Source: UKL13-3 sp943369665 (lineage in GTDB: Bacteria > Bacteroidota > Bacteroidia > UKL13-3). From it: a stretch of DNA of 64,000 bases. Positions within the stretch are counted from its first letter, which is position 1; every line of letters begins with the position of its first letter. Position numbers and translations under genes: made by a program. Where the stretch lies: positions 186,001 to 250,000 of the forward strand of contig CALRNX020000002.1 in NCBI GenBank assembly GCA_943369665.1, read 5' to 3'. Positions 61,831 to 64,000 of this stretch are shown here, piece by piece. The notes under the pieces were generated by a model. It was not told the DNA's origin and searched no databases. It worked only from the letters and a program-made list of their open reading frames with translations.

Positions 61831-62994
61831 CTAATACTCAAACGTACCATGAGCAGATGTTATCACCACTCCTTTTTTGTCGGAAGCTTCCACTGTACCG
61901 ACCACTTGCGCCTCTATATTAAATGAACGTGCAATATCGATAAGATGTTGTGCTGTGTGTTCATTTACATAAAACTCCAACAAACTTCCCATATTAAATA
62001 CTTTGTACATTTCGTGCCAGGTACTATTGCTTTGTTGCTGGATCATTTTGAACAAAGGAGGCGTTTCGAACAGGTTGTTTTTAACAAACCGCAAACCATT
62101 TGTATAGTGAAGCACCTTGGTATGTGCACCTCCTGTACAATGGATCATGCCATGTATCTCGCTAAAATGATGATCAAAAATTTGTTTGATAACAGGAGAA
62201 AAAGTGCGGGTTGGCGACAAGATCATTTTGCCCACATTTAAGGGATGTCCATCAACAGTGTCGGTCAATTTTAAACCGCCTGTGTACACCAACTCATCCG
62301 GCACCAATTGATCGTAACTTTCTTTTATGTTTTTATAATCGGCCGAAAGCACATCATGACGCGCCATGGTAAGACCATTGCTACCCATTCCTGCATTGTA
62401 TGTTTTTTCGTAAGTGGTTTGTCCGAAACTTGCAAAACCGACAATGACATCGCCCGGTTTGATGTTTTTATTATCAATAATATTGCTGCGTTTGGTGCGG
62501 GCCGTCACTGTTGAATCAACAATGATGGTTCTAACTAAATCGCCTACATCAGCCGTTTCTCCTCCGGTACTGTGGATATTTACTCCATAACCGCGAAGCA
62601 TTTCAATAAACTCCTCAGTTCCCTCAATAATGGTTTGAATAACCTCACCCGGGATTAAATTCTTATTGCGCCCGATGGTGGATGAGATTAAAATATCCTG
62701 GTACACTCCGGCTGCAAGCAAATCGTTTGTGTTCATTACGATTGCATCCTGCGCAATGCCTTTCCATACACTTAAGTCACCGGTTTCTTTCCAGTACAAA
62801 TAAGCCAGGCTACTTTTTGTTCCTGCGCCATCCGCATGCATCAGGTTGCAAAAAGCATCATCCCCACCCAAATAGTCGGGTACAATTTTGCAAAAAGCCT
62901 GAGGGAACAGCCCTTTATCAATATTTTTAATGGCTGCGTGAACATCTTCTTTTTGAGAAGAAACACCGCGTTTCATGTATTTGTCGGAAGTCAT
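61831..62994 (-). CDS. purM: Phosphoribosylformylglycinamidine cyclo-ligase PurM
   Basis: PurM (AIR synthetase) closes the imidazole ring in purine synthesis using ATP. The 387-residue protein has the N-terminal YMKRGVSSQKEDVHAAIKNI, the ATP-site HADGAGTKSSLAYLYWKETG and DAIVMNTNDLLAAG, GYGVNIHSTGGETADVGDLV, and a C-terminal AIRS_C domain (GGAHTKVLHY). It is longer than E. coli PurM and matches the Bacteroidota form. It has its own promoter-like box and is only positionally linked to the polysaccharide genes. Confidence 0.92.
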   Translation of the reverse strand: MTSDKYMKRGVSSQKEDVHAAIKNIDKGLFPQAFCKIVPDYLGGDDAFCNLMHADGAGTKSSLAYLYWKETGDLSVWKGIAQDAIVMNTNDLLAAGVYQDILISSTIGRNKNLIPGEVIQTIIEGTEEFIEMLRGYGVNIHSTGGETADVGDLVRTIIVDSTVTARTKRSNIIDNKNIKPGDVIVGFASFGQTTYEKTYNAGMGSNGLTMARHDVLSADYKNIKESYDQLVPDELVYTGGLKLTDTVDGHPLNVGKMILSPTRTFSPVIKQIFDHHFSEIHGMIHCTGGAHTKVLHYTNGLRFVKNNLFETPPLFKMIQQQSNSTWHEMYKVFNMGSLLEFYVNEHTAQHLIDIARSFNIEAQVVGTVEASDKKGVVITSAHGTFEY

Positions 62995-63014
62995 GTTAAA
63001 ATGCTATTGGGTGG

Positions 63015-63022
63015 CAAAGGTA
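63015..63022 (-). promoter_or_regulatory. -7 promoter box TACCTTTG for purM
   Basis: On the minus strand TACCTTTG matches TAnnTTTG, 20 bases before the purM ATG (62994). The triplet 19 bases upstream is TTC, close to the TTG of the -33 element. Confidence 0.55.
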
Positions 63023-63070
63023 ATATTTGCACTCGCATTCGGAAGGGAGAATTATGGGAAGTTTATCAGG

Positions 63071-64000
63071 TTATTTGCGCCTGCCCTTATACTCTGTACT
63101 GAGCACCCTGAAAGTAGTCCGCCTGTTTTCCTGGTGTTGTTCTTCGGTACAATCCACACCATCGGCACAATCATTTACCAGACGGGTTTCGCCATAACCT
63201 ACAGCGGTTAAACGGTCTTTGCTGATCCCTTTTTGCGCCAAATAATCTACGCAACTTTGAGCACGTTTTTGCGAAAGCTTCAAATTGTAATCTTCAGGAG
63301 CACGGCTGTCTGTGTGTGAACCTAATTCGATGGTAATACCGGGATTGAGGACTAGAATAACAGCCAGCGAATCAAGCACTTTGGCCGCATCGGGGCGGAT
63401 ATTAAATTTATCGAGGTCGTAATAAATTCCCTGTAACGTAAACTCATAACTTTCAGTAGGAATCCCATCCAACACAAAATCAAGAACGATGGTTGAATCT
63501 TTTTGGATATTCATTGACGAAACTCTGGAAACAGCTGAGGCAAAATATTTATCTTTTTGTGCCATGAGTTCAAGCTCTGTTTGCAACGGAAGTTCTGTTA
63601 CATACTCGCCATTCTCATTTGTTTTAATCGTAAAAGGAGCTTTATTATTTGTCACAGTAATATTGGCTGTTGGAATGGGTTGGCCGGTTTCTTTATCTGT
63701 TACTTTTCCTCTGGCTAAAAAAACAAATGGCTTAATGGTTATGGCATAAATATCGTCATCGCCTTTTCCACCAGGCCTGTTGGAACAATAATAGGCTATC
63801 GGGGCATCGGGTCTTTGTATCTCGGATTTGGGCACAAATGAAATTCCAAAATCATCGCCACCACTGTTTACCGGAGATTGTAAATTCTCGGCCTTTTTAA
63901 ATACTCCTGAAGAATCGGCTGTTTTAAACATATCCAAACCTCCCATACCGGGCCAACCTTTGGAAGCAAAATAAATAGTACCATCATTTGCTACACTGGG
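63071..64000 (-). CDS. OmpA-family protein with PD40-like and carboxypeptidase-regulatory-like domains (5' end outside window; PorE-like architecture)
   Basis: The frame is open to the window edge at 64000, so the N-terminus is missing. The visible part has WD40/PD40-like blade remnants (NDGTIYFASKGWPG, IAYYCSNRPGGKGDDDIYAI), a carboxypeptidase-regulatory-like domain (GQPIPTANITVTNNKAPFTI) and a C-terminal OmpA peptidoglycan-binding domain (IELGSHTDSRAPEDYNLKLS, QENRRTTFRVL). This order matches PorE, a periplasmic component linked to the T9SS, but paralogs with the same layout and other roles are common. T9SS cargo proteins occur in this window. Confidence 0.85.
   Translation of the reverse strand, partial: PSVANDGTIYFASKGWPGMGGLDMFKTADSSGVFKKAENLQSPVNSGGDDFGISFVPKSEIQRPDAPIAYYCSNRPGGKGDDDIYAITIKPFVFLARGKVTDKETGQPIPTANITVTNNKAPFTIKTNENGEYVTELPLQTELELMAQKDKYFASAVSRVSSMNIQKDSTIVLDFVLDGIPTESYEFTLQGIYYDLDKFNIRPDAAKVLDSLAVILVLNPGITIELGSHTDSRAPEDYNLKLSQKRAQSCVDYLAQKGISKDRLTAVGYGETRLVNDCADGVDCTEEQHQENRRTTFRVLSTEYKGRRK

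Noticed and set aside
1..64000. Prophage, transposon or integrative element
   Set aside because: No integrase, transposase, phage structural gene, terminal inverted repeats or tRNA-linked attachment site is visible anywhere.

Overview
The window reads as one chromosomal segment of a member of the Bacteroidota (Bacteroidetes). Supporting signs are two very large secreted proteins with type IX secretion (T9SS) C-terminal sorting domains, TonB-dependent receptors (one paired with a DUF4249 lipoprotein), an ECF sigma/FecR pair, kynureninase/kynurenine monooxygenase, a methionine synthase present only as its homocysteine-binding part, and several promoters fitting the phylum's TAnnTTTG -7 box with little sign of Shine-Dalgarno sequences. 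The sequence looks moderately AT-rich. I see no tRNA, rRNA, CRISPR, prophage or insertion sequence.

Layout. 2-13097 (+): division and cell wall (dcw) cluster ftsI(partial)-murE-mraY-murD-ftsW-murG-[small membrane ORF]-murC-ftsQ-ftsA-ftsZ, closed by a strong terminator. 13252-22347 (-): a giant T9SS-secreted beta-helix protein. 22603-25555 (+): the homocysteine-binding part of MetH, a tiny Cys-rich membrane protein and an amino acid permease. 25655-36386 (+): a cell-surface signalling and uptake island with ECF sigma factor, FecR anti-sigma factor, an STN-domain protein with surface repeats, a paralogous 15-residue-repeat surface protein, two TonB-dependent receptors and a DUF4249 lipoprotein. 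36388-39978 (-): an NTF2-like secreted protein, a decayed toxin-antitoxin pair, kmo and kynU. 40126-50252 (both strands): glutamate dehydrogenase, a small membrane protein, ComEC, enoyl-CoA hydratase, a CarH/LitR-like B12-binding MerR regulator divergent from a TIGR01777 epimerase, a beta-helix lipoprotein and a fused FtcD. 50418-55757 (-): a second large T9SS protein. 56047-56918 (+): a small caspase-like protein and a 61-residue membrane protein. 56950-64000 (-): a surface polysaccharide precursor set (CpsB-like phosphatase, sugar isomerase, RfbA, RfbB, GalE), PurM and a partial OmpA/PD40 protein resembling PorE.

The most notable system is at 25573-33072. Three sites share the bipartite pattern TAGGGGT-N16-GTC, which has the shape of an ECF -35/-10 promoter. 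They lie before the sigma gene itself, before the 15-residue-repeat surface protein and before the first TonB-dependent receptor. The STN domain, which in FecA-type signalling sits on the TonB-dependent receptor, is here carried by a separate surface-repeat protein whose start codon overlaps the end of fecR. This suggests a FecI/FecR circuit whose outer-membrane input is a repeat protein rather than a TonB receptor, with a directly readable local regulon.

Other points of interest are a free-standing 189-residue protein with a His-Gly / Gly-Thr-Cys caspase-type dyad, a B12 regulator keeping Wx9EH and ExHxxG but with Gln in place of the expected second axial His, a RelE/ParE-like toxin broken by a stop and a frameshift next to an intact antitoxin-like ORF, and a 7-bp tandem repeat inside the essential gene murC.
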